The position numbers and the translations under genes were made by a program. The notes under the pieces were generated by a model, which did not search any database, was not told the origin of the DNA, and saw only the letters and a list, made by a program, of their open reading frames with translations. A stretch of 64,000 bases of DNA, taken from Clostridium_AW sp040797845. Lineage in GTDB: Bacteria > Bacillota > Clostridia > Clostridiales > Clostridiaceae. This document shows, piece by piece, positions 8,168-17,179 of the stretch; within the stretch, counting starts at the first letter, position 1; the number at the start of each line of letters is the position of its first letter. The stretch is from contig JBFNFA010000004.1 of NCBI GenBank assembly GCA_040797845.1, forward strand, positions 186,001 to 250,000, in the 5' to 3' direction.

Positions 8168-8195
8168 AACATAGTAGAAAATGACTAATAGTCAT
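8140..8195 (+). promoter_or_regulatory. Twin palindromic operators flanking the promoter
   Basis: Two copies of the same dyad: TGACTATTAGTCA (8140-8152), over the -35, and ATGACTAATAGTCAT (8181-8195), just downstream of the expected start site. Both are perfect palindromes around one central base. Their centres are 42 bp apart, close to four helical turns, so two dimers would lie on one face. The TetR-family gene at the end of the same cassette is the obvious candidate to bind them; this is inferred from position. Confidence 0.75.
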
Positions 8196-8221
8196 AAAAA
8201 TAAATTAAGGAGAGGATGGCC

Positions 8222-10288
8222 GTGAAGAAATTTGGAGATTTTATAGTTAAGCATAGAATTTTAGTTATTATATTATCGGTATTATTATTAATTCCATCCT
8301 TTATTGGAATGGCCAAAACTAAAATAAACTACGATATGCTTGAATATCTTCCACAGGAGTTAGATTCTATGAAAGGACAACAGGTATTAGATAAAACATT
8401 TTCTAATGCTGCAAGTTCCATGCTCATAATAGAAAATATGGAGTCTAAGGATGTTTTAAAGCTTAAAGAGGAAATATCAGAAATAGCAGGTGTAGATACC
8501 GTAATATGGATAAGTGATGTCTTAGATGAAAGTGTACCTAAAGATATATTACCGGATGAAATAAAAAATATTTTCTATAGCAAAAATTCAACCATGTTAA
8601 TTATAAAGTATAATGAGTCTGCTTCATCAGAAGTGACACAAAAGGCTATAGGAACCATAAGGAAAATTACAAATGAGCAGTGTTTTTTAAGTGGTATGTC
8701 TGCCATTGTAAAGGACACTAAAGATTTATCTGATAAGGAAACGCCTATGTATGTATTAATTGCAGTTATATTATCTGTTGTAGTACTAGCATTAACCATG
8801 GAATCCACATTAATTCCAGCAATATTTTTAATAAGCATGGGTTTTGCCATAGTATTTAATATGGGAACTAACATGTTTTTAAAACAAGTATCATATGTAA
8901 CTAAATCTATAGCTGCAGTACTACAGCTTGGAGTAACAATGGATTATTCTATATTTTTACTTCATAGATATGAGGAAGAAAAGAAGAAGATGGAAAATAG
9001 ATATGAAGCTATGGGGGAGGCGATATCCAACACTATAGTATCTATATCAGGGAGTTCACTTACTACTATAGCTGGGTTTTTAGCTTTGTGCTCAATGAAG
9101 TTAAGCTTAGGTAAAGATATAGGTCTTGTAATGGCCAAGGGGGTAGTGTTAGGCGTGCTGTCTACCATTACAATACTTCCAGCTCTTATACTAACTTTTG
9201 ATAATCAAATTCATAAATACTCACATAGGACAATACTTCCTGAATTTAATAAAGTATCAAAGATAGTATCACAAAAATATAAAACTTTCATTTGGATTTT
9301 TTTAATAGCCTTTATACCTGCTTTATATGGTAACAATAATTTGAAAGTATATTATAACTTGGATAGCTCTTTACCAAAAGATTTACCATCAATAATAGCT
9401 ACAAATAAATTGAAAGAAGATTATAACATGACTACTACTCATTTTATTGTGGTTCATGATAATGTTCCAGCTCACAATATGGAAAAAATGATAAAAGAAA
9501 TTGAAGAAGTAGAAGGGGTAGATAAGGTATTAGGTTATAACAAATTCATGGGAGAAGCCATACCAGAAAGCTTTATACCAGACAATATTAGAGAAATCTT
9601 TAAAAAAGATGGTTACAATTTAATTCTAGTAAACTCAAAATATAAGGCGGCCACAGATGAAGAAAATAAACAAATAGAAGATATAAACTCAATAGTAAAA
9701 AATTATGATAAGGAATCTATGATGACAGGTGAAGGAGTATTAACTAAAGATTTAGTTATGATAGCGGATAAGGATTTTAAGAGTTCAAGTTTAATATCTA
9801 TAGGAGCAATATTTGCTATTATTCTATTGGTGTTTAAGTCAGTAACTATACCTATTATATTAGTTCTTGCTATAGAGCTTGCGATACTTGTCAATATGAG
9901 TATGTCTTTTTATATGGGAACAACAGTACCTTTTGTAGCTTCTATAGTAATCGGCTGTATTCAGTTAGGAGCAACTGTTGACTATGCAATATTATTGACT
10001 TCAAGGTTTAAAGAAGAAATGGGAAATGGATTGGATAAATTCACTGCAATGGAGAAAGCGGTAAAGGAATCTGCAAAATCTATTGTGACAAGTGCTTTAG
10101 CTTTCTTCGGTGCTACAGCTGGCGTAGGAATAATATCAAATTTATCTATAATAAGAACTCTATGTATTATGATGGCTAGAGGCGCAATTATAAGCATGAT
10201 CGTTATTATTTTTATTCTTCCATCTATATTGCTAGTATGCGAAGGGATAATAAAGAAAACCACAAAAGGGTGGGTACAATCTAATTAA
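8222..10288 (+). CDS. MMPL/RND-family membrane exporter
   Basis: A 688-aa inner-membrane protein with the duplicated MMPL layout: helix 1 (IVIILSVLLLIPSFIG), an extracytoplasmic domain, a bundle of helices with QLGVTMDYSIFLLHRYEEE, then the second half repeating this with QLGATVDYAILLTSRFKEE. The GTG at 8222 (MKKFGDF) is preferred because AGGAGAGG ends six bases before it; the ATG at 8216 is only three bases from that site. Homologues export lipids or hydrophobic compounds; the substrate here is unknown. The next gene encodes a giant secreted protein, probably a partner at the cell surface. Confidence 0.9.
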   Translation: MKKFGDFIVKHRILVIILSVLLLIPSFIGMAKTKINYDMLEYLPQELDSMKGQQVLDKTFSNAASSMLIIENMESKDVLKLKEEISEIAGVDTVIWISDVLDESVPKDILPDEIKNIFYSKNSTMLIIKYNESASSEVTQKAIGTIRKITNEQCFLSGMSAIVKDTKDLSDKETPMYVLIAVILSVVVLALTMESTLIPAIFLISMGFAIVFNMGTNMFLKQVSYVTKSIAAVLQLGVTMDYSIFLLHRYEEEKKKMENRYEAMGEAISNTIVSISGSSLTTIAGFLALCSMKLSLGKDIGLVMAKGVVLGVLSTITILPALILTFDNQIHKYSHRTILPEFNKVSKIVSQKYKTFIWIFLIAFIPALYGNNNLKVYYNLDSSLPKDLPSIIATNKLKEDYNMTTTHFIVVHDNVPAHNMEKMIKEIEEVEGVDKVLGYNKFMGEAIPESFIPDNIREIFKKDGYNLILVNSKYKAATDEENKQIEDINSIVKNYDKESMMTGEGVLTKDLVMIADKDFKSSSLISIGAIFAIILLVFKSVTIPIILVLAIELAILVNMSMSFYMGTTVPFVASIVIGCIQLGATVDYAILLTSRFKEEMGNGLDKFTAMEKAVKESAKSIVTSALAFFGATAGVGIISNLSIIRTLCIMMARGAIISMIVIIFILPSILLVCEGIIKKTTKGWVQSN

Positions 10289-10308
10289 TATAAAGGAGAA
10301 GATGTAGT

Positions 10309-13023
10309 ATGGATAAGAAAAGTTTATCAAAAAATTTAGTTTGTTTTGTATTAATGGGAACTATGTTAGCTCCTAATGTAGTGAGTGCTAAAGAAATGAT
10401 AATAAAGGATGAATCTGTATATGTAAATCTTTCAGAAAAAGGAGATGTAGAGAATCAAGTAGTTACCGATTGGTTAAGAGGAAATGGACAAAGCATAGAA
10501 GTAAAAGATAAATCAGAATTAGAAGATATAAAAAATATAAAAGGTGAAGAAAACTTTAATAAAAATGGAGAAAACTTAACTTGGAGTATGGAAGGTAAGG
10601 ATATATTCTACCAAGGGACTACAAATAAAAAGCTGCCTCTAGAAATTAAAATAAAGTATTATTTAGATAATAAAGAAGTAAATCCAAAAGAAATTGCAGG
10701 TAAGTCAGGAAAATTAAAAATTGAAATAGAATATGTAAACACAAGCATTCATATGGAAAATATCAATGGAAAGTATGATAAGATATATGCACCTATAACA
10801 GTATTGACAGTGGTAACTTTACCACTTGAAAACTTCAAAAATATCAGAAGCAATGAAGGTACTATGATATCAGAAGGAAATAACAATATAATAAACTTCA
10901 TATCTTTGCCAGGGCTTAAAGAAAATTTTAATGCAGAAAATGGAAATTTAAATATACCAAATAATATAGAGATAGAGTGTGATGTTGAGAACTTTAAAAT
11001 GTCCCCAATATTAATAACATCTACCCCTAAATTACCAGAAATAAAATCTCTTAAAGAAGCTGAAAATGTGGAAGACTTGGATGATGCAATAAAAGAATTA
11101 AAAGATGCATCTAATAAAATAATAGACGGAACATCAAAAATAAAATATGGTAGTGGAAGCTTAAACGAAGGACTTATAGATTTTAAATCTGCTATGATAT
11201 CCGCAAAAAATGGATCTGAGCAACTGAGCGATGGTATAGGCAAAATGAAAGAGGGAACTGAAAAAATAAAAGAAGAATTACATGAAAATCCAGATAAAAT
11301 ATCATTGATAAGAGATCCTAAAAATGTAGAGGAAGAAAGAAAATTAATTGACCATGCTTTTAAAGCAAAGGATATGGACATAAATTCACTACAAGGCGCT
11401 ATGAAGGTTCTAACAGCTGAAAATATAGCCTTGTTTAATAAAACATGTAAAGATTTTAAAAGCATAGATGAAAATGAAATATTAAACCATCCCCTATATA
11501 TAGGATTAAATATTTTAGCAAAAGATAATGGAATTAAAAATATAAATTCTCTTATGGCAGGATTAGATGAAGTAAGTAACATAGATGGAAATACGCTGAA
11601 AAAATATAATGATCTATTAAATGATGCGCCTAAAATAAGCAATAGTGTTAATAAATTTTCAAGATTTATAGAAGGGTTTGATAGTAATAGGCTTGTTACT
11701 ATTAAAAATGGTTTAAGTAATGAAAATGTAAATTCATTAAGAACTATAATGAATAGTGGAGAAAAGGTAAAAAATCTTGACTTAAGCTCAATAAATAACA
11801 TATTGAAGGAAGAAATAAATACTGCTGATGCTTATCATTCTCAAACTGAACAATTAAGAAAAGAAGAAAATATTAAACTTTTAGAAAGTATAATCGATTC
11901 TAATGATAAATTATCAAATGAGGAAAAAGTTAAAGCTAAGGGATTGTTAAAAGGATATTATGACACTGTGAATGAAACTGATAAAAAACTTAAGAGTTCT
12001 CAAAATAAAATTTCATATTTATCAAGTGAGTTAAATTCATTAAGTGACTTACAAAGACAATTTAAGGATAATGAAAAAAGTATTAGTGAATTAAATTCAG
12101 TATTAAATGAAAGTAATATTTCCTATATAAATGGTACAATAGATCAATTAGCAAAACTAAAAGAGGAGATGTCATCTCCGGAAGGTAAAAACATTATAAA
12201 AAATATGAATGAAGTATTCAGCGAAAAGAATATAAATGACATGCAGGGATTTATGAAGAAATTTATAAATATTAAAGGTGATTTAGATAAAAATAAGGAT
12301 AGCTTAAATCAAATAAAGAAGCTTTTAGATGGTATGAATGATCCTGCATCAGCAAAAACTTTAGAAAAGGTAAAGTTGCTACAAGAAGATTTGAATAAAT
12401 TAATACCTGAATTGGCAAAACTTCAAAAATCTCTACCAAATGATGTAAATAATAATATTAAGGTTGCACCAAAAATGCTAAAAGAACTTGCTATTATGCA
12501 ACAAGATTTAAAAACCAATGAAAAGATACTAGAGTTAGTTAAGGACTCTTTAAAAGAAGAAAATATAAATAAAGCTAATAAAATGTTAGATCAAATTCCT
12601 ACTTTGAATGATGGTGTAGAGAAATTATATGAAGGTTCATATAATCTAAATAAAGGGATGGAATCTCTAATTGATAAAGGAGTAAATCCATTGATTGAAG
12701 GAAGTAGCAATCTTCTTAAAGGAAGTGAAGAGCTGTACTCAGGAGTATTAAAGTTTAAAGAAGAGGGAGAGGGAAAGATAGACTCTAAGTTAGGTTTAAA
12801 AATTGAAGACATGGATAGAATTATAAAGGTCAAAGATAAACTATATGAAATGTCAGATAGATATGGAACTTATACTGGAATAGGAGAGGATATGGAAGGT
12901 AATGTTAAATTTATAATGAGAACTGATTCCATAAAAGCTCCAGAAGTAAAAAAAGAAAAGAAATTAGTAATTGAAGAAGAGAAAAAAGGAATTCTTCAAT
13001 GGATTAGAGACTTGTTCATTTAA
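10309..13023 (+). CDS. Large secreted YhgE/Pip-type protein with LxxG heptad repeats
   Basis: A 904-aa protein with a clear signal peptide (lysines, then NLVCFVLMGTMLAPNVVSA, likely cleaved after about residue 27). Residues about 270-324 and 767-815 contain xxxLxxG-like repeats of the YhgE/Pip type (for example GSEQLSDGIGKMKEG and GSSNLLKGSEELYSG). Between them is a long charged coiled-coil region. Unlike YhgE/Pip proteins, no multi-helix C-terminal membrane domain is present; it ends ILQWIRDLFI. It follows the MMPL gene by 20 bases with AAAGGAGAAG, so it is probably an extracytoplasmic partner of that exporter. Function unproven. Confidence 0.8.
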   Translation: MDKKSLSKNLVCFVLMGTMLAPNVVSAKEMIIKDESVYVNLSEKGDVENQVVTDWLRGNGQSIEVKDKSELEDIKNIKGEENFNKNGENLTWSMEGKDIFYQGTTNKKLPLEIKIKYYLDNKEVNPKEIAGKSGKLKIEIEYVNTSIHMENINGKYDKIYAPITVLTVVTLPLENFKNIRSNEGTMISEGNNNIINFISLPGLKENFNAENGNLNIPNNIEIECDVENFKMSPILITSTPKLPEIKSLKEAENVEDLDDAIKELKDASNKIIDGTSKIKYGSGSLNEGLIDFKSAMISAKNGSEQLSDGIGKMKEGTEKIKEELHENPDKISLIRDPKNVEEERKLIDHAFKAKDMDINSLQGAMKVLTAENIALFNKTCKDFKSIDENEILNHPLYIGLNILAKDNGIKNINSLMAGLDEVSNIDGNTLKKYNDLLNDAPKISNSVNKFSRFIEGFDSNRLVTIKNGLSNENVNSLRTIMNSGEKVKNLDLSSINNILKEEINTADAYHSQTEQLRKEENIKLLESIIDSNDKLSNEEKVKAKGLLKGYYDTVNETDKKLKSSQNKISYLSSELNSLSDLQRQFKDNEKSISELNSVLNESNISYINGTIDQLAKLKEEMSSPEGKNIIKNMNEVFSEKNINDMQGFMKKFINIKGDLDKNKDSLNQIKKLLDGMNDPASAKTLEKVKLLQEDLNKLIPELAKLQKSLPNDVNNNIKVAPKMLKELAIMQQDLKTNEKILELVKDSLKEENINKANKMLDQIPTLNDGVEKLYEGSYNLNKGMESLIDKGVNPLIEGSSNLLKGSEELYSGVLKFKEEGEGKIDSKLGLKIEDMDRIIKVKDKLYEMSDRYGTYTGIGEDMEGNVKFIMRTDSIKAPEVKKEKKLVIEEEKKGILQWIRDLFI

Positions 13024-13039
13024 GTTTAAATAAAATGAG

Positions 13040-13082
13040 TTGAACTCCTATGTAATTAGAATACATAGGGGTTCAATTTATA
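13040..13082 (+). terminator. Terminator after the LxxG-repeat gene
   Basis: TTGAACTCCTATGTA (13040-13054) pairs with TACATAGGGGTTCAA (13062-13076) with one G-T wobble, followed by TTTATATTT. It separates the exporter pair from tetR, which has its own promoter. Confidence 0.85.
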
Positions 13083-13089
13083 TTTAATA

Positions 13090-13118
13090 TTGACTAAATA
13101 AAACTTCTAATCAATAAT
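13090..13118 (+). promoter_or_regulatory. Putative promoter of the TetR gene
   Basis: TTGACT (13090-13095), 17 bases, AATAAT (13113-13118). The -35 overlaps a TTGACTA half-site identical to half of the upstream operators, but the second arm (TAATCAAT) is spaced differently, so autoregulation is only suggested. A TATAAT at 13123-13128 is an alternative -10 without a well-placed -35. Confidence 0.45.
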
Positions 13119-13176
13119 AGTATATAATATATTACTTAATTGCATATATTTTCCCATAAGGAGGAATTATATTAGT

Positions 13177-13785
13177 ATGACTAAAGAAGAAAATGAAATT
13201 AAAAAAAAGAATACAGTAAAAAAAGAAGTAAAACTTTATGAATCTGCCTTTGAATTGTTTTCTGATAAAGGGATAAATGATACATCTATTGATGATATAG
13301 TTAAAAATGCAGGAGTAGCAAAAGGAACTTTCTATCTTTATTTTAAAAATAAATATGATATTATAGACAAAATCATATTAAAAAAGAGCGCTCATATATT
13401 GAAAGAGGCGCTAAATCATACTTTAAATATCAATGATGAAAGCTTTTTGGAAGGAGTAATAATATTTACAGACTATATTATTGAATATTTTAAGGTTAAT
13501 AAAAAGCTACTGAAGATAATACATAAAAATCTCTCTTGGGGACTCTATAGAAAAGCAATAGCTAATGCTAATCAGTATGAAGAAATGAAACAAATTATGG
13601 AGCTTTCAAAGGATATTATGATAAAAGAAAATATAGATGAAAAGGAATTTGAAATCAAGCTTTTTATGATTATAGAACTTACCAGCTCTATCTGTTATAG
13701 TTCTATAATTTTAGAGGAACCATATAACATAGATATTATGAAGCCGTATCTATTTGGAATGCTTGAAAAGATGGTGTCTCAGTAA
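13177..13785 (+). CDS. TetR/AcrR-family transcriptional regulator
   Basis: A 202-aa DNA-binding protein. The N-terminal helix-turn-helix is the canonical TetR pattern, with GINDTSIDDIVKNAG and VAKGTFYLYFKNKYD at about residues 31-61; the all-helical ligand domain follows and is not recognisable as a specific subfamily. The start follows AAGGAGGAATT with a 12-base spacer. It closes the MMPL/LxxG cassette and is the likely repressor acting on the twin TGACTA-n-TAGTCA operators upstream of the exporter. Confidence 0.92.
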   Translation: MTKEENEIKKKNTVKKEVKLYESAFELFSDKGINDTSIDDIVKNAGVAKGTFYLYFKNKYDIIDKIILKKSAHILKEALNHTLNINDESFLEGVIIFTDYIIEYFKVNKKLLKIIHKNLSWGLYRKAIANANQYEEMKQIMELSKDIMIKENIDEKEFEIKLFMIIELTSSICYSSIILEEPYNIDIMKPYLFGMLEKMVSQ

Positions 13786-13835
13786 AATATAAATTGCATG
13801 TTTCTACAAAATATTATATAATGTTAATAAAAAAT

Positions 13836-13868
13836 AATGGCTGGTTATTAAAACCAGCCATTGATTTT
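13836..13868 (+). terminator. Terminator between tetR and relA
   Basis: AATGGCTGGTT / AACCAGCCATT perfect 11-bp stem with a 5-base loop. The downstream T stretch is short (GATTTT), while the upstream side is A-rich, so it could also stop transcription from the minus strand. Confidence 0.7.
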
Positions 13869-13881
13869 AGGGGAGTAAAAT

Positions 13882-16071
13882 ATGCTTGAAAAATTGATGG
13901 ATAGGATAGATAAAAATTGCATAAATGTAGATAAAGAATTAGTAAAAAAAGCATATAATTTTGCCTATGATGCTCATGGGGAGCAAAAAAGGGAGTCAGG
14001 TGAGCCATATATTACTCACCCTCTTGAAGTAGCATGCATATTAGCAGAAATGGGTATGGATACCAGCACTATTGTGGCTGGCCTTTTGCATGATGTTATA
14101 GAAGATACAATATGTACATATGAGGATGTTGAAAGAGAATTTAGTAAAGAAGTTGCTGATTTAGTTGAGGGCGTAACTAAATTAGGTAAGATAAAATATA
14201 AAACAAAAGAAGAGCAGCAAGTAGATAATGTAAGAAAAATGCTTTTAGCTATGGCTAAAGATGTTAGAGTTATATTGATTAAACTTGCGGATAGGCTTCA
14301 TAATATGAGAACTTTAAAATACATGCCTGAAGGAAAACAAAAGGAAAAATCTAAGGAAACCTTTGACATATACGCACCATTAGCTCATAGATTGGGAATA
14401 TCTAAAATAAAATGGGAATTAGAGGATTTAGCCTTTAGATATATAAATTCAGCAGAATACTATGATTTAGTAAAAAAAATAGCAGAAAAAAGGGTAGAGA
14501 GAGAAGCCTATACAGAAATGATAATAAATCAATTATCAGATAGTCTGGAAAAGGCTGGCATTAAGTCCGACATTGAAGGCAGACCTAAACATTTCTATAG
14601 TATATTTAGAAAAATGGTTAATCAAAATAAAACCTTAGAACAGGTATTTGATTTGACTGCAGTAAGAATACTTGTGCATACTGTAAGAGATTGTTACGCA
14701 GTTTTAGGAATAGTTCATACTATGTATAAACCAATACCAGGTAGGTTTAAGGATTACATTGCTATGCCTAAACCAAATATGTATCAATCACTTCATTCAA
14801 CCGTGATAGGACCCCAAGGAAAACCCTTTGAAATACAAATAAGAACAGAAGAGATGCATAGAACAGCAGAGTATGGTATCGCGGCCCATTGGAAGTATAA
14901 AGAGGGAAAAATAAATGAAAGCAATATGGAGTTAAAACTTTCTTGGCTTAGAGAAATACTTGAATGGCAAAGAGAAACCCCTGATGCTGAAGAGTTTATG
15001 GAAGGTTTTAAAATAGATTTATTTTCAGATGAAGTATTCGTATTTACACCAAAGGGTAATGTAATAAATCTTCCTAGTGAATCAACTCCTATAGATTTTG
15101 CGTATAAAATTCATACAGATGTAGGGAATAAATGTGTAGGAGCAAAGGTCAATAACAAGATGGTACCTCTTGATTACCATTTAAAAACTGGTGAAATAGT
15201 AGAGATAATAACATCTAATTCATCTAAAGGTCCTACTATTGAATGGATTAATATTGCAAAGAGTAATCAAGCTAAAAGCAAAATTAGAGCTTGGTTTAAA
15301 AAGGTTAAAAGAGAAGAATCCGTAGGTAAAGGGAAAGAACTTTTAGAAAAAGAAGCAAAGAAACAGGGATATAATTTTGGTGAAATAGCAAAAGGGGATA
15401 TATTGAATAGTATATTAAGGAAATATAGCTTTAATTCAGTGGAAGACCTTTATGCTGCCGCAGGTACGGGAGATATATCTCCTTCAAGCATAGTTGCAAA
15501 AATAAAAGAAGCTTATGAAAAAGGTAATAAAGTACAACTCACAAATGAAGAGATATTAAGCAGTATAAATAATAAAAATGCAAAGGGAAATCAAAGTAAA
15601 CATAATAAGAAAAGAACTTCTTCCCCAGCGATAATTGTTAAAGGTGTTAGCAATTTATTAGTGAGATTTTCAAAGTGTTGCAACCCAGTGCCAGGAGACG
15701 ATATAGTAGGCTATATAACAAAAGGAAGAGGAGTTTCTATCCATAGAAAAGATTGTGTAAACTTAGCAAACTTATTGGAAGATGGGGAAAATAAGATTGT
15801 AGAAGTAAATTGGGGAGAATCAAAAGTAGGGGATTATATAGCAGAAATTCAAGTAAAAGCAGATGATAGAGATGGTTTACTAGCGGAGATCATGGATATA
15901 ATTACTCAAACAAAAACAAATCTCTATGCTATAAATGCAAAACCAATAAGAGGTACTTCTGCTTTAATAAATATCAAATTTAAAATACCTAATATCGAGC
16001 ACCTTAAAGATTTAATGAAAAGAATCAAAAGATTAAGAGGTGTTAGTGATGTTTATAGAACTAAGAATTAG
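13882..16071 (+). CDS. relA: Bifunctional (p)ppGpp synthetase/hydrolase RelA/SpoT
   Basis: Makes and degrades the stringent-response alarmone. The 729-aa protein has all domains in order: HD hydrolase (ITHPLEVACILAEMG, LLHDVIEDT near residue 70), synthetase (RPKHFYSIFRKM, GRFKDYIAMPKPNMYQSLH around 235-310), TGS (VFVFTPKGNVINLPS, about 390-450), the conserved-Cys region (FSKCCNPVPGDDIVGYI near 600) and a C-terminal ACT domain. Both catalytic halves look intact. ATG follows TTTTAGGGGAGT. Confidence 0.97.
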   Translation: MLEKLMDRIDKNCINVDKELVKKAYNFAYDAHGEQKRESGEPYITHPLEVACILAEMGMDTSTIVAGLLHDVIEDTICTYEDVEREFSKEVADLVEGVTKLGKIKYKTKEEQQVDNVRKMLLAMAKDVRVILIKLADRLHNMRTLKYMPEGKQKEKSKETFDIYAPLAHRLGISKIKWELEDLAFRYINSAEYYDLVKKIAEKRVEREAYTEMIINQLSDSLEKAGIKSDIEGRPKHFYSIFRKMVNQNKTLEQVFDLTAVRILVHTVRDCYAVLGIVHTMYKPIPGRFKDYIAMPKPNMYQSLHSTVIGPQGKPFEIQIRTEEMHRTAEYGIAAHWKYKEGKINESNMELKLSWLREILEWQRETPDAEEFMEGFKIDLFSDEVFVFTPKGNVINLPSESTPIDFAYKIHTDVGNKCVGAKVNNKMVPLDYHLKTGEIVEIITSNSSKGPTIEWINIAKSNQAKSKIRAWFKKVKREESVGKGKELLEKEAKKQGYNFGEIAKGDILNSILRKYSFNSVEDLYAAAGTGDISPSSIVAKIKEAYEKGNKVQLTNEEILSSINNKNAKGNQSKHNKKRTSSPAIIVKGVSNLLVRFSKCCNPVPGDDIVGYITKGRGVSIHRKDCVNLANLLEDGENKIVEVNWGESKVGDYIAEIQVKADDRDGLLAEIMDIITQTKTNLYAINAKPIRGTSALINIKFKIPNIEHLKDLMKRIKRLRGVSDVYRTKN

Positions 16072-16082
16072 AGGTGATGAAC

Positions 16083-16532
16083 TTGAGAGCTGTTATTCAG
16101 AGAGTTAAAATGTCTAAAGTAGAAGTGGACGGAAAAACAATAGGAAGCATAGATAAGGGATTAAATGTTCTCTTAGGTATGTGTAAAGAAGATACTATAG
16201 AAGATGTAGCTTATTTAAAAGATAAGATATTGAATCTAAGAATTTTTGAAGATGAAGAATGTAAAATGAATAAATCCTTATTAGATGTAGGTGGAGAATT
16301 ATTAATAATCTCTCAGTTTACCTTATATGGTGATGTGAGAAAAGGTAAAAGACCTAGCTTTACCCAAGCTTTAGGTGGAGAGGAAGCAAAATTTCTATAT
16401 GAGGAATTTATTAAGCAGTGTAAGGAAATCCTAGGTAATGTGGAAACAGGAGAATTTGGGGCAGATATGGAAGTTACTATAATAAATGACGGTCCTGTAA
16501 CCATATTATTAGATAGTAAAAAAACATTTTAA
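16083..16532 (+). CDS. dtd: D-aminoacyl-tRNA deacylase
   Basis: Recycles D-Tyr-tRNA and other mischarged tRNAs. The TTG at 16083 gives MRAVIQRVKMSKVEV, the standard N-terminus, and a 149-aa product of normal length, with GAGGTGA six bases upstream; the in-frame GTG at 16074 and ATG at 16077 sit in or beside that ribosome site. Motifs SQFTLYGDVRKGKRPSF and the C-terminal NDGPVT are both present. The gene starts 12 bases after relA, the common relA-dtd pair. Confidence 0.95.
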   Translation: MRAVIQRVKMSKVEVDGKTIGSIDKGLNVLLGMCKEDTIEDVAYLKDKILNLRIFEDEECKMNKSLLDVGGELLIISQFTLYGDVRKGKRPSFTQALGGEEAKFLYEEFIKQCKEILGNVETGEFGADMEVTIINDGPVTILLDSKKTF

Positions 16533-16550
16533 ATTATAGGAGTGAATTAA

Positions 16551-17156
16551 ATGAAAATTAATAGATTGCCCGTTGGGTCATATGCTGCTAATTGCTATAT
16601 AGTTATGGATGATAAAACTAAAGAAACTATGGTGATTGATCCAGGTGCAGAAGCTTCTTTAATAAATAATGAAATAAAGAAAATGGGTGGAGAAGTAAAA
16701 TATATATTTCTAACCCATGGTCATCTTGATCACACAGGTGCTGTGAGTGAACTAAAGGAGTTAACTAATGCTTTAGTTGGTATAAATGAAAAAGATGAGA
16801 AAGCTATAGAAAAAGGCGGCTATGTATTTGGAGATAAAAATAAATTTGGAAGACCTGATATACACTTAAAGGATGGAGATGAATTTCAAATAGGAGATAT
16901 TAAAATAAATTGCATAGAAACACCTGGTCATTCTGAAGGTGGAATGTGCTTTTTACTTAAGAATGTAGTATTTACAGGAGATACTCTTTTTGAAGGCTCC
17001 ATAGGAAGGACAGATTTTGAAGGTGGAGATTTTAAAGTGTTGATAGATAGCATTAAAAATAAATTATTAAATCTCCCTAAAGAAACAGTAATACTTCCAG
17101 GTCACGGCGGTGAGAGTAGAATAGATTACGAGAAAATGTATAACCCATTTTTATAA
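16551..17156 (+). CDS. MBL-fold metallohydrolase (glyoxalase II-like)
   Basis: A 201-aa metallo-beta-lactamase-fold hydrolase with the metal motif THGHLDHTG at about residues 55-63 and downstream metal ligands in TPGHSEGG, FTGDTLF and LPGHGG. It corresponds to the small 'hydroxyacylglutathione hydrolase-like' proteins regularly found between dtd and hemZ in Clostridia. These lack the C-terminal glutathione-binding domain, so the substrate is unknown. ATG follows TATAGGAGTG. Confidence 0.9.
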   Translation: MKINRLPVGSYAANCYIVMDDKTKETMVIDPGAEASLINNEIKKMGGEVKYIFLTHGHLDHTGAVSELKELTNALVGINEKDEKAIEKGGYVFGDKNKFGRPDIHLKDGDEFQIGDIKINCIETPGHSEGGMCFLLKNVVFTGDTLFEGSIGRTDFEGGDFKVLIDSIKNKLLNLPKETVILPGHGGESRIDYEKMYNPFL

Positions 17157-17179
17157 AATTATGAAAGAAAGTAGATAAT

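Noticed and set aside
10749..11801. 350-codon open frame on the minus strand opposite the LxxG-repeat gene
   Set aside because: It is a shadow of the strongly biased plus-strand gene: no ribosome site, hydrophobic low-complexity content and no family resemblance.
13089..13115. Third TetR operator upstream of tetR
   Set aside because: Only one half-site (TTGACTA) matches; the second arm differs and the spacing is 11 bases instead of one, so it is not called an operator.
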